Shown: positions 17,986-26,370 of the stretch, in pieces | Position numbering within the stretch: the stretch's first letter is position 1 | Layout: every line of letters begins with the position of its first letter | DNA from: Bacteroidales bacterium | GTDB lineage: Bacteria > Bacteroidota > Bacteroidia > Bacteroidales > VadinHA17 | NCBI GenBank assembly: GCA_024763075.1 | Contig: JANTGF010000014.1 | Coordinates: 1 to 59,361 of the forward strand | DNA: 59,361 nt | Direction of reading: 5' to 3' | Translations under genes and position numbers: made by a program | The notes under the pieces: model-generated | The model's database searches: none | What the model saw: only the letters and a program-made list of their open reading frames with translations | Told to the model about the DNA's origin: nothing

Positions 17986-18069
17986 GGGTTTGCTGAAAAA
18001 GTATGTAGCGCATTAGATTCAAGGCGGCAAGGCGAAGCCAACGAAGAAGATGATGTGTTACAGGCCAAC
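17986..18069 (+). repeat. dispersed intergenic repeat, family A copy 1
   Basis: The block starts AGGGTTTGCTGAAAAAG and ends AGATGATGTGTTACAGGCC. It matches, with gaps, the minus strand of 35404-35498, sharing AGGG-TTGC-GAAAAAGT at one end, GGCAAGGCGAAGCCAA in the middle and GATGATGT-TTA--GGC at the other. It contains the small hairpin GGC-GAA-GCC and no reading frame. It occupies most of the 325-base gap between sppA and folK; the rest of that gap is AT-rich with nothing else visible. Confidence 0.6.
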
Positions 18070-18202
18070 AAAAAAATGCAAACTTATTTGTTCATCTTAT
18101 AAAAAAAGCTTACATTTTAAACAACAATAATTATATATAACGTATTAACATTTAGTTAATTTTGTATTTTACAGCTAACCCTGAATAAATATTTTTAAAT
18201 TT

Positions 18203-18682
18203 ATGATTCTGGTCATTCTTGGGAGTAATACAGGTGAAAGGCAAATGGTTTTGCAAAATGCCAGAGAGCTTATTTCCCGGGAAGCCGGGAAGATAGTCCG
18301 ACAATCTTCGGTTTATGAAACGGTACCCTGGGGTTTTGAAACGAAAGATCTCTTTTTGAATCAGGTTGTGGAAATTGATTCGGTATTAGCGGCACCGGAG
18401 TTGATGACATGCCTTCTGAAAATTGAAACTTCCATGGGCAGGGTCCGGGAATATTATGGCTACCACTCACGGATCATTGATCTGGATATTTTGTTTTACA
18501 ATGATTTGATTTTATCTTTACCTGAACTCGTATTACCCCATCCCCGCTTACATTTGCGAAGGTTTGTCCTGATACCTTCTAATGAGATTGCCCCGGGACT
18601 CATCCATCCGGTATTTAATAAAAGTATTAAACAATTACTGGATGAATGCAAAGATCCTTTGGCCGTGGAAAAAATAGATTAG
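18203..18682 (+). CDS. folK: 2-amino-4-hydroxy-6-hydroxymethyldihydropteridine pyrophosphokinase
   Basis: FolK transfers pyrophosphate from ATP to the pterin in folate synthesis. The 159-residue product begins with the family signature ILGSNTGER, has the pterin-binding NQVVEID segment, and the catalytic loop RIIDLDILFYND with the two metal-binding aspartates, followed by LPHPRLHLRRFVL. The length is typical. It stands alone on the plus strand, without folP or folB beside it. Confidence 0.95.
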   Translation: MILVILGSNTGERQMVLQNARELISREAGKIVRQSSVYETVPWGFETKDLFLNQVVEIDSVLAAPELMTCLLKIETSMGRVREYYGYHSRIIDLDILFYNDLILSLPELVLPHPRLHLRRFVLIPSNEIAPGLIHPVFNKSIKQLLDECKDPLAVEKID

Positions 18683-18754
18683 CCGGGTTTATTTAGTGCT
18701 TCTAAGACAACTCTTAATTTTTCAAGTGGCTTCATAGAAGACGCCAAAGACAAG

Positions 18755-18842
18755 ACTTTCGAAGCTTTGAAAATCAGGGAGTTTACTTTTGTAAATGACC
18801 GTTTTCAAAACGAGAATAACGCAATATTTGGCGTTTTCTAAG
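18755..18842 (+). repeat. dispersed intergenic repeat, family B copy 1
   Basis: The block shares GAAG, GGAGTTTACT-TGTAA-GA and ATAACGCA-ATA, in the same order and spacing, with 38186-38262. It lies just after folK and before the end of the convergent gene at 18848. No ORF or hairpin of note. Confidence 0.45.
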
Positions 18843-18847
18843 AGACA

Positions 18848-19807
18848 CTATTTAAGGAATGGTTTTAGCAGTCTGGTCAGTAAGCCTGCATTTTTAAATG
18901 AAATAGAAGAATAATTATACTCCTGAGCTCCGAAATGCCTGAAGATTTGCTCCATCTTTTCCAGGTTCTTTGGATGATGTTTACCGGAAATCATTTTCGG
19001 GAAATGTAGTCCTGGAAGCTCAAATTTAAGTGTCAGATTTTGTCCGGCATTTCTTTCAATAAACCGATGAATTAAAAAGATCAACGGAGTTTCAAAATCT
19101 TCTGTCTGATTAAAAACGGTTAACAATAATGTTGTATTTTGGCGGAAACTGAAAAAGCAACTACTGGCAATAAGGTTGTTAAATTCCGAATATACACCGT
19201 TAATCTCACAGACCTGATAGTGGATTCCCCTTGAAAGTAAACGTCGAAGTTTATTTTCTTCTTCTTTTTGCACAATACCTGAAGACTTTTTCCATAAAAA
19301 AATAAAGTCATTTGGTGCCAGCTGTTTCATTAATGAGAAACCTTCGTTTTTAGCCAGGTTAACCCGATCGTGAATGGCTTTATCATATTTTGCTGAAATC
19401 TGATGTGCGGATGAAATAAGATCAAGCTCAAATATTTTCTGTTTTCTGGCTTTAAAGTTAGCAGGAACTACTGAGTTATATTTATTTAAGTTTAATTGGA
19501 TCCATTTAAATCGGCGTGGTAAAAAATCAAGAAATGCTTTGATTTTTACCGGGTTTATGTTTTCTCTGGAAAAAATGCCCAACTGAAGAGTTAAAAAGGG
19601 CTGGGCCAGATAATTTAAACCAAATTTGGTTTTCAGAGGAAGAACCATACCGCTTTCATAATCTCCATCAATCAGTATTCCCCATTCTTCGCAAACGGAA
19701 TTCAAGTACCACGACCATGCGTAAAATGAACCATTGACGGAGTCATTAATTAGCTGATCCCATTTTCCAAAATCTATTTGGTCGTATGTCAGGTACCGGA
19801 TTTTAAT
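18848..19807 (-). CDS. FemAB/GNAT-like protein of unknown function, unusual start codon
   Basis: The coding frame clearly extends upstream of the first TTG (19705): YDQIDFGKWDQLIN and GSFYAWSWYLNSVCEEWGI read through in frame from about 19807. These residues resemble the conserved N-terminus (M-K-I-R-Y-L-x-Y-D-x-I-D-x-x-K-W-D) of a Bacteroidota family of about 320 residues with GNAT/FemAB-like character. No ATG, GTG or TTG lies between the radC stop (19838) and 19705 in this frame; the family start would fall on ATT at 19807. A CTG at 19792 is another option. The gene follows radC in the same frame by 30 bases and is probably translationally coupled. Function unknown; the coding call is firm, the start is not. 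Confidence 0.75.
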   Translation of the reverse strand: MKIRYLTYDQIDFGKWDQLINDSVNGSFYAWSWYLNSVCEEWGILIDGDYESGMVLPLKTKFGLNYLAQPFLTLQLGIFSRENINPVKIKAFLDFLPRRFKWIQLNLNKYNSVVPANFKARKQKIFELDLISSAHQISAKYDKAIHDRVNLAKNEGFSLMKQLAPNDFIFLWKKSSGIVQKEEENKLRRLLSRGIHYQVCEINGVYSEFNNLIASSCFFSFRQNTTLLLTVFNQTEDFETPLIFLIHRFIERNAGQNLTLKFELPGLHFPKMISGKHHPKNLEKMEQIFRHFGAQEYNYSSISFKNAGLLTRLLKPFLK

Positions 19808-19837
19808 TTTGAAAAGTTTTATTTTACTGACCCCAAG

Positions 19838-20533
19838 TTACAAAATTCTTTCGTCAGCAAAGCTATAATAGTGCTGTCCTCCGATTATAATATGATCAAG
19901 CACCTGAATATCATGAAAATCAGCAGCTTGTTTAATCTTTTTTGTGATCTGAATATCTGAGGTGCTTGGTTCGAGATTCCCTGATGGATGATTATGGCTG
20001 ATAATAATGGAAGAAGCCAGCTTTTCTATTGCATGTTTAAGGATAATCCGTACATCTATTACCGTACCTGAAACACCTCCCTGACTTATTTTAACCTGAT
20101 CTATAACCCGGTGAGATCTGTTCAGATACAAAACCCAGAATTCTTCATAGGAAAGGTCTTCAACAAAAGATTGTACATACTCAAAAGCATCACGACTGCC
20201 TGAGATTTTTTGTTTTTGCTGTATTTCTGAAAGTTTTCTCCTTCGGCCCAGTTCTAAGGCGGCTATCATCGTAATGGCTTTTGCCTCGCCAATACCTTTG
20301 ACCTTTTCCATATCTTTAACTGAAAGTTTTCCCAGCTCATTCAGGTTGTTTTTTACAAGTGAAAGTGTCTTCCTTGCAATTTCAACGGCGGATTCATTTT
20401 TCTTTCCGGTCCGGATCAATATGGCAAGTAATTCCGCATCAGACAGGCTTTTAATGCCCTTAGTGAGAAGCTTTTCCCGTGGCCGGTCTTCAGGTGCCCA
20501 GTCTTTGATCTTAAGATTCTTTGATTCCTCCAT
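19838..20533 (-). CDS. radC: RadC family JAB-domain protein
   Basis: A 231-residue RadC-like protein. A helix-hairpin-helix-like N-terminus (KVKGIGEAKA, about 78-87) precedes the JAB/MPN metal site: H180 and H182 in ISHNHPSGN and D193 in STSD, the JAMM pattern of metal-dependent hydrolases. Despite the name, a role in DNA repair is not proven for the family. The downstream FemAB-like gene is in the same frame 30 bases beyond the stop. Confidence 0.94.
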   Translation of the reverse strand: MEESKNLKIKDWAPEDRPREKLLTKGIKSLSDAELLAILIRTGKKNESAVEIARKTLSLVKNNLNELGKLSVKDMEKVKGIGEAKAITMIAALELGRRRKLSEIQQKQKISGSRDAFEYVQSFVEDLSYEEFWVLYLNRSHRVIDQVKISQGGVSGTVIDVRIILKHAIEKLASSIIISHNHPSGNLEPSTSDIQITKKIKQAADFHDIQVLDHIIIGGQHYYSFADERIL

Positions 20534-20614
20534 AGAGTTAATACTGATAATTGTATGATTTATATACGAAACAGGAGGGGTGTTAGTTTAGAGATGAGAG
20601 GCTTTTTTGGAAAT

Positions 20615-20643
20615 AAAAAAGCCCCCCTGATAACAGGAAGGCT
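20615..20643 (-). terminator. terminator of the tRNA-Glu-rpsT transcript
   Basis: On the minus strand AGCCTTCCTG pairs with CAGGGGGGCT (10 pairs, two of them G-U) around TTAT and is followed by a T run. It lies 26 bases after the rpsT stop. Confidence 0.75.
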
Positions 20644-20668
20644 GAAGTTATATAGAGTTATCTGAATA

Positions 20669-20926
20669 CTACGCTGATAACTGATTCACGTGTTTAGTGA
20701 GTTTTGCTTTAAGGTTAGAAGCTTTATTTTTATGGATAACATTTATTTTTGAAAGCTTATCCAGCATGGAAGTTACCTGAGGAAGCAGCTCACCGGCTTC
20801 CTTTTTATCTTTCATTCCACGTAACTTTTTGACAGCATTCCGTGTCGTTTTTGCATAATACTTATTATGTACCCGCCTTACTTCGGTTTGTCTGATTCTT
20901 TTTTTTGAGGATTGATGATTTGCCAT
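20669..20926 (-). CDS. rpsT: 30S ribosomal protein S20
   Basis: The 85-residue, strongly basic protein begins [18 protein letters not shown] and ends [12 protein letters not shown], the usual S20 pattern that binds 16S rRNA early in assembly. It lies 25 bases downstream of tRNA-Glu on the same strand and there is no promoter between them, so it is probably transcribed with the tRNA from the -7 box at 21050-21057. A strong terminator follows. Confidence 0.97.
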   Translation of the reverse strand: MANHQSSKKRIRQTEVRRVHNKYYAKTTRNAVKKLRGMKDKKEAGELLPQVTSMLDKLSKINVIHKNKASNLKAKLTKHVNQLSA

Positions 20927-20951
20927 TATCTTTAAAATAAATTTTATTTTG

Positions 20952-21023
20952 TAGTCCGTAGGGGAATCGAACCCCTGTTACCAGGATGAAAACCTGGCGT
21001 CCTAACCCCTAGACGAACGGACC
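20952..21023 (-). tRNA. tRNA-Glu (anticodon TTC)
   Basis: The 72-nt cloverleaf has acceptor GGTCCGT/ACGGACT (one G-U at the end), D arm TCGTCTAGGGGTTAGGA, anticodon arm CCAGGTTTTCATCCTGG with TTC, and T arm AGGGGTTCGATTCCCCT; the discriminator is A and no CCA is encoded. It lies directly upstream of rpsT. Confidence 0.96.
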
Positions 21024-21049
21024 AGATCGAACTTTTTTTGTTCGGACTG

Positions 21050-21057
21050 CAAAGGTA
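21050..21057 (-). promoter_or_regulatory. -7 promoter element for tRNA-Glu-rpsT
   Basis: Minus-strand TACCTTTG matches TAnnTTTG and ends 27 bases before the tRNA 5' end. No second candidate lies between the tRNA and rpsT. Confidence 0.5.
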
Positions 21058-21147
21058 AAATAATTTTTTTGTTACGAACAAAAATTTTACAGAAAAATTA
21101 AAAAGGAATTAACCTGCATTATAAGATGTATGTAAAAACAAGAGTAT

Positions 21148-21630
21148 TCAGAATAAATATCGGACAGAAATGCCAAATTGCAAGAAATCAAAATCAGCGT
21201 ATCCAATCATGTTAAACAAAGGAGTCCAGTCAAAACCTATACTTATCGGAGCTTCCTGAAACCAGTAGTTTATACCGGCGATGGCTTCAAGTCCAAAAAC
21301 TAGCTGATACTCTGGTACATCTACCCAGGGACTTTTATTATTATAGTAACCCAGGGCAGCACCTCCACCAAAGTACCAATATAATCCCGGATAAATATTG
21401 GTTTCCATGTTATATTCATATTTAAAGGATGTTGAAAGTCCTTTCCATCGTGTGCCAGCTATTGCTTCCAAAGATGAATGATTGTCTAAATACCGGATAT
21501 AACTGATTCCAAAAGGTAAGCCTGCGCGAATACCAATGGCATTCTTATGATCCTGGGCAATAGTATATGAACACTGCATAAAAAGCCCGATGATTATTCC
21601 TAATATTGTTTTCCGAAACATAGCAAACAA
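21148..21630 (-). CDS. small outer-membrane beta-barrel-like protein
   Basis: A 160-residue exported protein. The signal peptide runs to about CSYTIAQ; the start could be 21630 (MFAMFRK) or the in-frame ATG at 21621 (MFRK). The rest alternates polar and hydrophobic residues with many Gly and Tyr/Trp (AIGIRAGLPFGISYIRYL, LYWYFGGGAALGYYN) and ends in FGISVRYLF, a terminal aromatic as in outer-membrane barrels. The size suggests an 8-strand barrel of the OmpA/OmpW kind. No function can be given. It is the last gene behind zupT on this strand (15-base gap). Confidence 0.82.
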   Translation of the reverse strand: MFAMFRKTILGIIIGLFMQCSYTIAQDHKNAIGIRAGLPFGISYIRYLDNHSSLEAIAGTRWKGLSTSFKYEYNMETNIYPGLYWYFGGGAALGYYNNKSPWVDVPEYQLVFGLEAIAGINYWFQEAPISIGFDWTPLFNMIGYADFDFLQFGISVRYLF

Positions 21631-21645
21631 AGGTAATACATTTTT

Positions 21646-22452
21646 TTATACGAAAAGCACCAGACTTACTGCCATTACTATCATGCCTGCAATAAGACCA
21701 TAAATTGATAAATGATGCTCACCATATTTCTGTGCGGCAGGAAGGAGTTCGTCAAGGGAAATGAAAACCATAATCCCGGCTACCCCTGCAAATAGAATTC
21801 CAAAAACCAGTTCATTCATAAATGGTAGTAGGATCAGATAACCTATTAAGGCGCCAACGGGCTCTGCTAATCCGGATAAAAATGATAACCAGAAAGCTTT
21901 TTTTTTGTCTCCCGTTGCAAAATAAATAGGTACAGAAACAGCAATGCCTTCGGGAATGTTATGGATAGCAATGGCTACCGCGATTGCTATTCCCAGTTTT
22001 GGCTCAGTCAGTGCTGCGGTAAAGGTCGCCAGTCCCTCAGGAAAGTTGTGAATGGCTATGGCAAGAGCGGTAAAAAGACCCATCCTCATAAGTTGCTGAT
22101 CTTTTTTTGGCTTCTTGTGCATTTCTTCTATATCTCTTAATTCATGGGGATTTTCAACCGATGGAATAAATTTATCAATGATGGCAATTACAAAAATGCC
22201 TCCAAAAAAAGATGCAATGGTTAACCACCAGCCGGCTGATTTCCCTAAAGATTCAACCAGGGAAATATTTGCTTTCTGAATAATTTCCACAAATGAAACA
22301 TAAATCATAACTCCCGCTGAAAATCCCAGGGCAACAGAAAGAAATTTTGTATTGGTTCGTTTGGCAAAAAAGGCCAATGCACTGCCAATACCTGTAGATA
22401 AACCGGCGAAAAGAGTAAGTCCGAAAGCAAATAAAAAAGAGTTAAATTCCAT
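21646..22452 (-). CDS. zupT: zinc transporter ZupT (ZIP family)
   Basis: A 268-residue ZIP-family divalent metal importer. Eight hydrophobic segments are visible, with the paired metal motifs of ZupT: HNFPEG (135-140) in TM4 and HNIPEG (164-169) in TM5, plus the long cytoplasmic loop before TM4 ([13 protein letters not shown]) with a few charged and histidine residues. Length and motifs match ZupT, which brings in Zn2+ and also Fe2+/Mn2+. No Zur box is apparent upstream. Confidence 0.95.
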   Translation of the reverse strand: MEFNSFLFAFGLTLFAGLSTGIGSALAFFAKRTNTKFLSVALGFSAGVMIYVSFVEIIQKANISLVESLGKSAGWWLTIASFFGGIFVIAIIDKFIPSVENPHELRDIEEMHKKPKKDQQLMRMGLFTALAIAIHNFPEGLATFTAALTEPKLGIAIAVAIAIHNIPEGIAVSVPIYFATGDKKKAFWLSFLSGLAEPVGALIGYLILLPFMNELVFGILFAGVAGIMVFISLDELLPAAQKYGEHHLSIYGLIAGMIVMAVSLVLFV

Positions 22453-22499
22453 CTGAAAGTTTAGGTCTTATATTATGGGTTAAAATTACACAATAATTG

Positions 22500-23855
22500 T
22501 TATAAATTGAGATCAATTATTTGTTTAAAGTCCAGACCCGAAAAATTTCCTGAAGACATGATCAGAAAATTGGTATTTTTCACAGGAGTATTTTCCAAGA
22601 TTTTTATTATTTCATCCGGACGGGTACATACAATGATGTTGTTCGTTCCAAATGCAGTTTCTACCTGTTTTTTACTGATCGGTTTCAGCTTTTTATGTTT
22701 TAGGGTTTCAGGACTGAAATAAACGATGGCCTGATCTGCTTTTTCCATTGTATGACTATACTGAGGAAGGAAATCTTCTTTCAGGCTGCTGAAAGTATGT
22801 AGCTCAAAAATGGCAAATAGTCTTCGATCAGGATATTGTTCTTTAGCAGCCTGGACGGTTGCCTTTAATTTGGAAGGAGAGTGAGCAAAATCATAAAATA
22901 CGGCAGAGGTAGCTGTTTTTTTCAAAAGCTGTAATCGGCGGGCCGCCCCCCGGAAGGAAACAATGGCTTTGTAAAATTGTTCTTCACTGATACCCAGTTC
23001 CATGCAAATAAGTTTTGCCCCTTCCAGGTTTTGCATGTTGTGTTTGCCAAATATCTTAACAGGTAATTTTTGATCTTTTACAAGCAGAACCGTTTCATCT
23101 TCTCTGGTTTCATAAGGATGAGTTTGGTAAGGCTTATAATTACGGTTGGAGGGTCCGTCTGAAATAATTTTACGGAGGTTTTCATCATCTGCCTGATAGA
23201 TAATGGTTGCATAGGGTTCGGTCTTTTCTATGAAAATACTAAACTGATTGAGATAATTCTCAAATGTTGGGAAAACATTCACGTGATCCCATGCAATTCC
23301 AGTGATCAGAGCTACATGTGGTTGGTAAAGGTGAAATTTTGGCCTTTTATCCAGGGGGGAGGAAAGATATTCATCTCCCTCAAAAATGGCGATGGGTGCT
23401 TCATGTGTGAGTTTTACCATGGTTTCAAAACCATCCAGTTTGGATCCGACGAGATAATCAAAATCAAAATGGTTAAGTTTTAATACATGCATCACCATTG
23501 ATGTAATGGTAGTTTTACCATGGCTTCCTCCCACTACAACCCTTTTTTTATGTTTTGTTTGTTCAAACACATACTCCGGAAAGGAGTAAACCTTTATATT
23601 TAATTCTTTTGCTTTGATTAATTCCGGATTATCCGGTCGTGCATGCATACCAACAATTACAGCATCCAGTACAGGTGTGATACGGGCAGGGACCCATCCT
23701 TTTTTTTGAGGGAGAAGCCCGTATTTTTCAAGCCTGGATTTTGCAGGTTCAAAAATTTCATCGTCCGAACCACTTATATTATAATTTTTATTATGCAGGG
23801 CAATAGCCAGATTATGCATGATGCTCCCTCCGATTGCAATCAGATGAATATTCAT
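22500..23855 (-). CDS. mpl: UDP-N-acetylmuramate:L-alanyl-gamma-D-glutamyl-meso-diaminopimelate ligase (Mpl)
   Basis: A 451-residue Mur-ligase-family enzyme that reattaches recycled murein tripeptide to UDP-MurNAc. Visible parts: N-terminal Rossmann-like start MNIHLIAIGGSIMHNLA, typical of Mpl/MurC; ATP P-loop GGSHGKTTIT (109-118); EGDEY of the central domain near residue 180; and DFAHSPSKLKATVQ of the C-terminal domain. The missing serine-rich MurC features and the SIMHNLA start favour Mpl over MurC. It implies that peptidoglycan stems carry meso-diaminopimelate, in line with asd and dapD. Confidence 0.92.
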   Translation of the reverse strand: MNIHLIAIGGSIMHNLAIALHNKNYNISGSDDEIFEPAKSRLEKYGLLPQKKGWVPARITPVLDAVIVGMHARPDNPELIKAKELNIKVYSFPEYVFEQTKHKKRVVVGGSHGKTTITSMVMHVLKLNHFDFDYLVGSKLDGFETMVKLTHEAPIAIFEGDEYLSSPLDKRPKFHLYQPHVALITGIAWDHVNVFPTFENYLNQFSIFIEKTEPYATIIYQADDENLRKIISDGPSNRNYKPYQTHPYETREDETVLLVKDQKLPVKIFGKHNMQNLEGAKLICMELGISEEQFYKAIVSFRGAARRLQLLKKTATSAVFYDFAHSPSKLKATVQAAKEQYPDRRLFAIFELHTFSSLKEDFLPQYSHTMEKADQAIVYFSPETLKHKKLKPISKKQVETAFGTNNIIVCTRPDEIIKILENTPVKNTNFLIMSSGNFSGLDFKQIIDLNL

Positions 23856-23884
23856 TTTATATGGTTTCTTAATTTTGAGTTAAT

Positions 23885-23892
23885 TATATTTG
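23885..23892 (+). promoter_or_regulatory. -7 promoter element for the MBL-fold gene
   Basis: TATATTTG matches TAnnTTTG and ends 24 bases before the ATG at 23917. It overlaps the more upstream ATG at 23890, which argues against that start. Confidence 0.5.
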
Positions 23893-23916
23893 TTCAAAAT
23901 TAGAATAATATTCGTT

Positions 23917-24777
23917 ATGATGGAAACAAAAGTATTCCCGGTTCATATTTCAAATTTCAAACTGGATGGCGGTGCGATGTTTGGAGCTGTTCCCAAAACA
24001 ATCTGGCAGCGATATTACCCGGCGGACGAGAAAAATTTATGCAATTGGTCATTAAGATCACTGCTTTTTGATAATGGCAAACAAAAAGTGTTGATTGATA
24101 ACGGTTGCGGGGATAAACAAAGTAATCGTTTTTTCAGTTTTTTGTATATGAATGGTGGCGACGGATTGCAGGGGGGACTGAAAAAATGTGGTTATTCCCC
24201 GGATGATATTACCGATATGGTCCTTACACACTTGCATTTTGATCATTGTGGGGGCGGGGTAAGGTATAATTCAGCCAGGACCGGTTTTGAACTGGTATTC
24301 CCAAATGCCACCTACTGGGTCAGTAAGCAACAATGGGAATGGGCAATGAATCCGAATAAAAGGGAAAAGGATTCCTATCTTGAAGAAAATATTATTCCAA
24401 TGATGGATAGTGGCCGGTTAAAGTTTATTGAAGAGGACACGGAATTGTTTCCCGGGTTTGAAGTCCGCCTTTTCAACGGGCATACTGAAGGGCAGGTGAT
24501 CCCATTTATCTCTCATAAAGGAAAAACCATTGTTTTCACCGCTGACCTGATCCCTTCTTCAGTCCATGTGCCCATTCATTATAATATGTCATACGATGTC
24601 AGACCTCTGGTAACTATGGAAGAAAAGGAGAAATTTTTAGAGGAGGCAGTTGAAAAAGACTATATCCTGTTTTTTGAGCATGACCTTTATAATGAGTGCT
24701 GTACGCTGAAGAAATCAGCCTCAAAAATCATGGTAAAAGAAACTTTTTCTTTGGAAAAATATTTGCAAACAATCTAA
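23917..24777 (+). CDS. metallo-beta-lactamase-fold hydrolase
   Basis: A 286-residue MBL-fold protein (counted from the ATG at 23917, MMETKVFPVHI). The metal site is THLHFDHCGG (H105, H107, D109, H110), followed by GHTEGQVIPF with a further histidine and FTADLIPS with the bridging aspartate. An ATG at 23890 is open but lies inside the promoter box, so it is not used here. The overall pattern resembles AHL-lactonase/GloB-like hydrolases without identifying the substrate. Its last bases overlap the convergent gene at 24774. Confidence 0.9.
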   Translation: MMETKVFPVHISNFKLDGGAMFGAVPKTIWQRYYPADEKNLCNWSLRSLLFDNGKQKVLIDNGCGDKQSNRFFSFLYMNGGDGLQGGLKKCGYSPDDITDMVLTHLHFDHCGGGVRYNSARTGFELVFPNATYWVSKQQWEWAMNPNKREKDSYLEENIIPMMDSGRLKFIEEDTELFPGFEVRLFNGHTEGQVIPFISHKGKTIVFTADLIPSSVHVPIHYNMSYDVRPLVTMEEKEKFLEEAVEKDYILFFEHDLYNECCTLKKSASKIMVKETFSLEKYLQTI

Positions 24778-25181
24778 AAAAACTTCCAGAAAAACAGTAA
24801 ATTCTTAAAACAAATTAAAAACAGAATTACTGAAACAATGCTGTCGGCCCAAATGAGTTTCCTGAGCTGAATTTTACTTGAAAGGATTAGATAACTGCTA
24901 AACAGCCTTAATAAAAGTTGAATTGTAAAGAACAGAAAAAGAGGAACCCCGTTCTTGTTCCAGGATCTTGCCGAGGTGATATTTCCACGAATTATCTCTG
25001 AGAAACTACGTGACAAACCCGTTGTGGGAGATGGTTTATGCAGAATACTTTCATATACCGAAGGAACCGGATGATTATCTTTTTGTGCTGAGAAGATCAG
25101 GGAATATGAAAAAATAAGAATTATAATTCCTGCAAATGAAATATTCAGAATAAGATAGGGGTGAAAAATGATCTTTTTCAA
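24774..25181 (-). CDS. small membrane protein, DUF2752-like
   Basis: A 135-residue protein with about four hydrophobic segments. The stretch SPTTGLSRSFSEIIRGN followed by A-x-x-WN lines up with the DUF2752 signature (CPGCGLTRSF...G...A...N), except that both cysteines are replaced by S/T. DUF2752 proteins are small membrane proteins of unknown role that often pair with DUF4190 or CD225-type proteins, and a DUF4190-like gene lies 8 bases upstream on the same strand. The family call rests on that one motif and is moderate. Confidence 0.7.
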   Translation of the reverse strand: MKKIIFHPYLILNISFAGIIILIFSYSLIFSAQKDNHPVPSVYESILHKPSPTTGLSRSFSEIIRGNITSARSWNKNGVPLFLFFTIQLLLRLFSSYLILSSKIQLRKLIWADSIVSVILFLICFKNLLFFWKFF

Positions 25182-25189
25182 AAAACAGA

Positions 25190-25687
25190 TTACTTCCTGG
25201 TTGAACTACTATCGGGAATTTCAGAATCGGAACTTTGTTGAACAGCATCCAGACTGTCTTTCTTTTCCAGTTCTTCCAGGGTCTTTTCCAGATCCGAATC
25301 TGTTTTTTCCATATCCGATTCCACCTCATCCCCATACTCCTTTTCAAATTTATTGACAAACTCCTCAATGATAACATCCAGTTTCCCGTCTTCATTATCA
25401 AGATTTTTGAGAAATAACCCACCGGCTGAAAAAAACAAAAGCCATACTGCAGCAATTAGCGTACCTATGATGGAAATAATCAAACCTGATAAAATAAGTC
25501 CTGTGCTACCATTTGCACTCCGGGCCTGCGAAAGCCCGACAATTGCAAGAACAATTGCAATTACCCCTGGAAGTAAGGCAAAAATTCCTATACATGGAAT
25601 AAATGCAATGAGTAAAGCAAGTATCCCTAAAATCAGGGAGGCTATTCCAAATCCCTGTCCGGCCGTAGTTTTTACAGGTTCTTCCAT
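25190..25687 (-). CDS. DUF4190-like membrane protein with acidic C-terminal tail
   Basis: A 165-residue protein. Residues 10-75 form the DUF4190 pattern: FGIASLILGILALLIAFIP, GVIAIVLAIVGLSQAR and SGLIISIIGTLIAAVWLL, two or three membrane helices with many Gly. The second half is a charged, helical tail (EKEYGDEVESDMEKTDSDLE) that may form a coiled coil outside the membrane. No enzymatic motif. It is the first gene of a two-gene operon with the DUF2752-like gene. Confidence 0.85.
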   Translation of the reverse strand: MEEPVKTTAGQGFGIASLILGILALLIAFIPCIGIFALLPGVIAIVLAIVGLSQARSANGSTGLILSGLIISIIGTLIAAVWLLFFSAGGLFLKNLDNEDGKLDVIIEEFVNKFEKEYGDEVESDMEKTDSDLEKTLEELEKKDSLDAVQQSSDSEIPDSSSTRK

Positions 25688-25767
25688 TTTTAAGAAGCTT
25701 TGTTCATATTCTTTGCAATCAAAGTTATGAAATTATTTTAAAAGAAAGAGAGATGTAAAAAAAATCT

Positions 25768-26280
25768 TTATTTCAAAATCCGGAGTAAATCCTCTTCCAG
25801 GCTCTTTTTGGGTGACTCGGTGATCCTGCCAGTCTCTTTATTATTCTTATAAACAATGATCGTTGGAACCTTCTCTATATCAAATTTTGAAATATCTTCA
25901 CCGGGAACCAGTTTTACCCTGTTCACATTGATGAGTTCAATCTGATCTTCAGTAAAACCGATTTCATCAAGAATACGGTATAACCGTGGGACTTCTCTTC
26001 TGCTGTCAGAGCACCAGGTCCCCATTACTACAACTATATTCAGATTATTTTTGCTGATTTCAGAAAGGATGTGGATGGTTTTTTGTTCCGGTACATAGTT
26101 TTCATAACCTTCATCAAACCAGGTTTGGAATTCAGGCATAACAAAAGCATCTCTGTTACAATGGCCAATAAGTATAACAGAGTTCGTTGCTTCAGAAAAA
26201 ACGGTTTTGTTTATTTCCTGACTATTAGCAATTGTAGTCAGAAAGATAAAAGATAACAATACAGAAAATATAGTTTTCAT
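25768..26280 (-). CDS. exported thioredoxin-like protein with a CSDS site
   Basis: The 170-residue product has a signal peptide (MKTIFSVLLSFIFLTTIANSQ), so it acts in the periplasm. A thioredoxin fold is indicated by IVVVMGTWCSDSRREVPRL, the conserved strand and active-site helix, and by the cis-proline segment EKVPTIIVYKN. The second active-site cysteine is a serine (C-S-D-S in place of C-x-x-C), so disulphide exchange by the normal two-cysteine route is unlikely. Related Bacteroidota proteins share this WCSDS form. The partner is unknown. Confidence 0.85.
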   Translation of the reverse strand: MKTIFSVLLSFIFLTTIANSQEINKTVFSEATNSVILIGHCNRDAFVMPEFQTWFDEGYENYVPEQKTIHILSEISKNNLNIVVVMGTWCSDSRREVPRLYRILDEIGFTEDQIELINVNRVKLVPGEDISKFDIEKVPTIIVYKNNKETGRITESPKKSLEEDLLRILK

Positions 26281-26370
26281 TTCTAATAATTTTTTTAATT
26301 AAATGTAAATGAATTAATGTTTCGCAGGTAAAGTAGTCTGGCATAATATATTGATATTAAGATTGTTGAT

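Noticed and set aside
23890-23916. Upstream ATG for the MBL-fold gene
   Set aside because: It overlaps the TATATTTG promoter box; the ATG at 23917 begins the conserved part.
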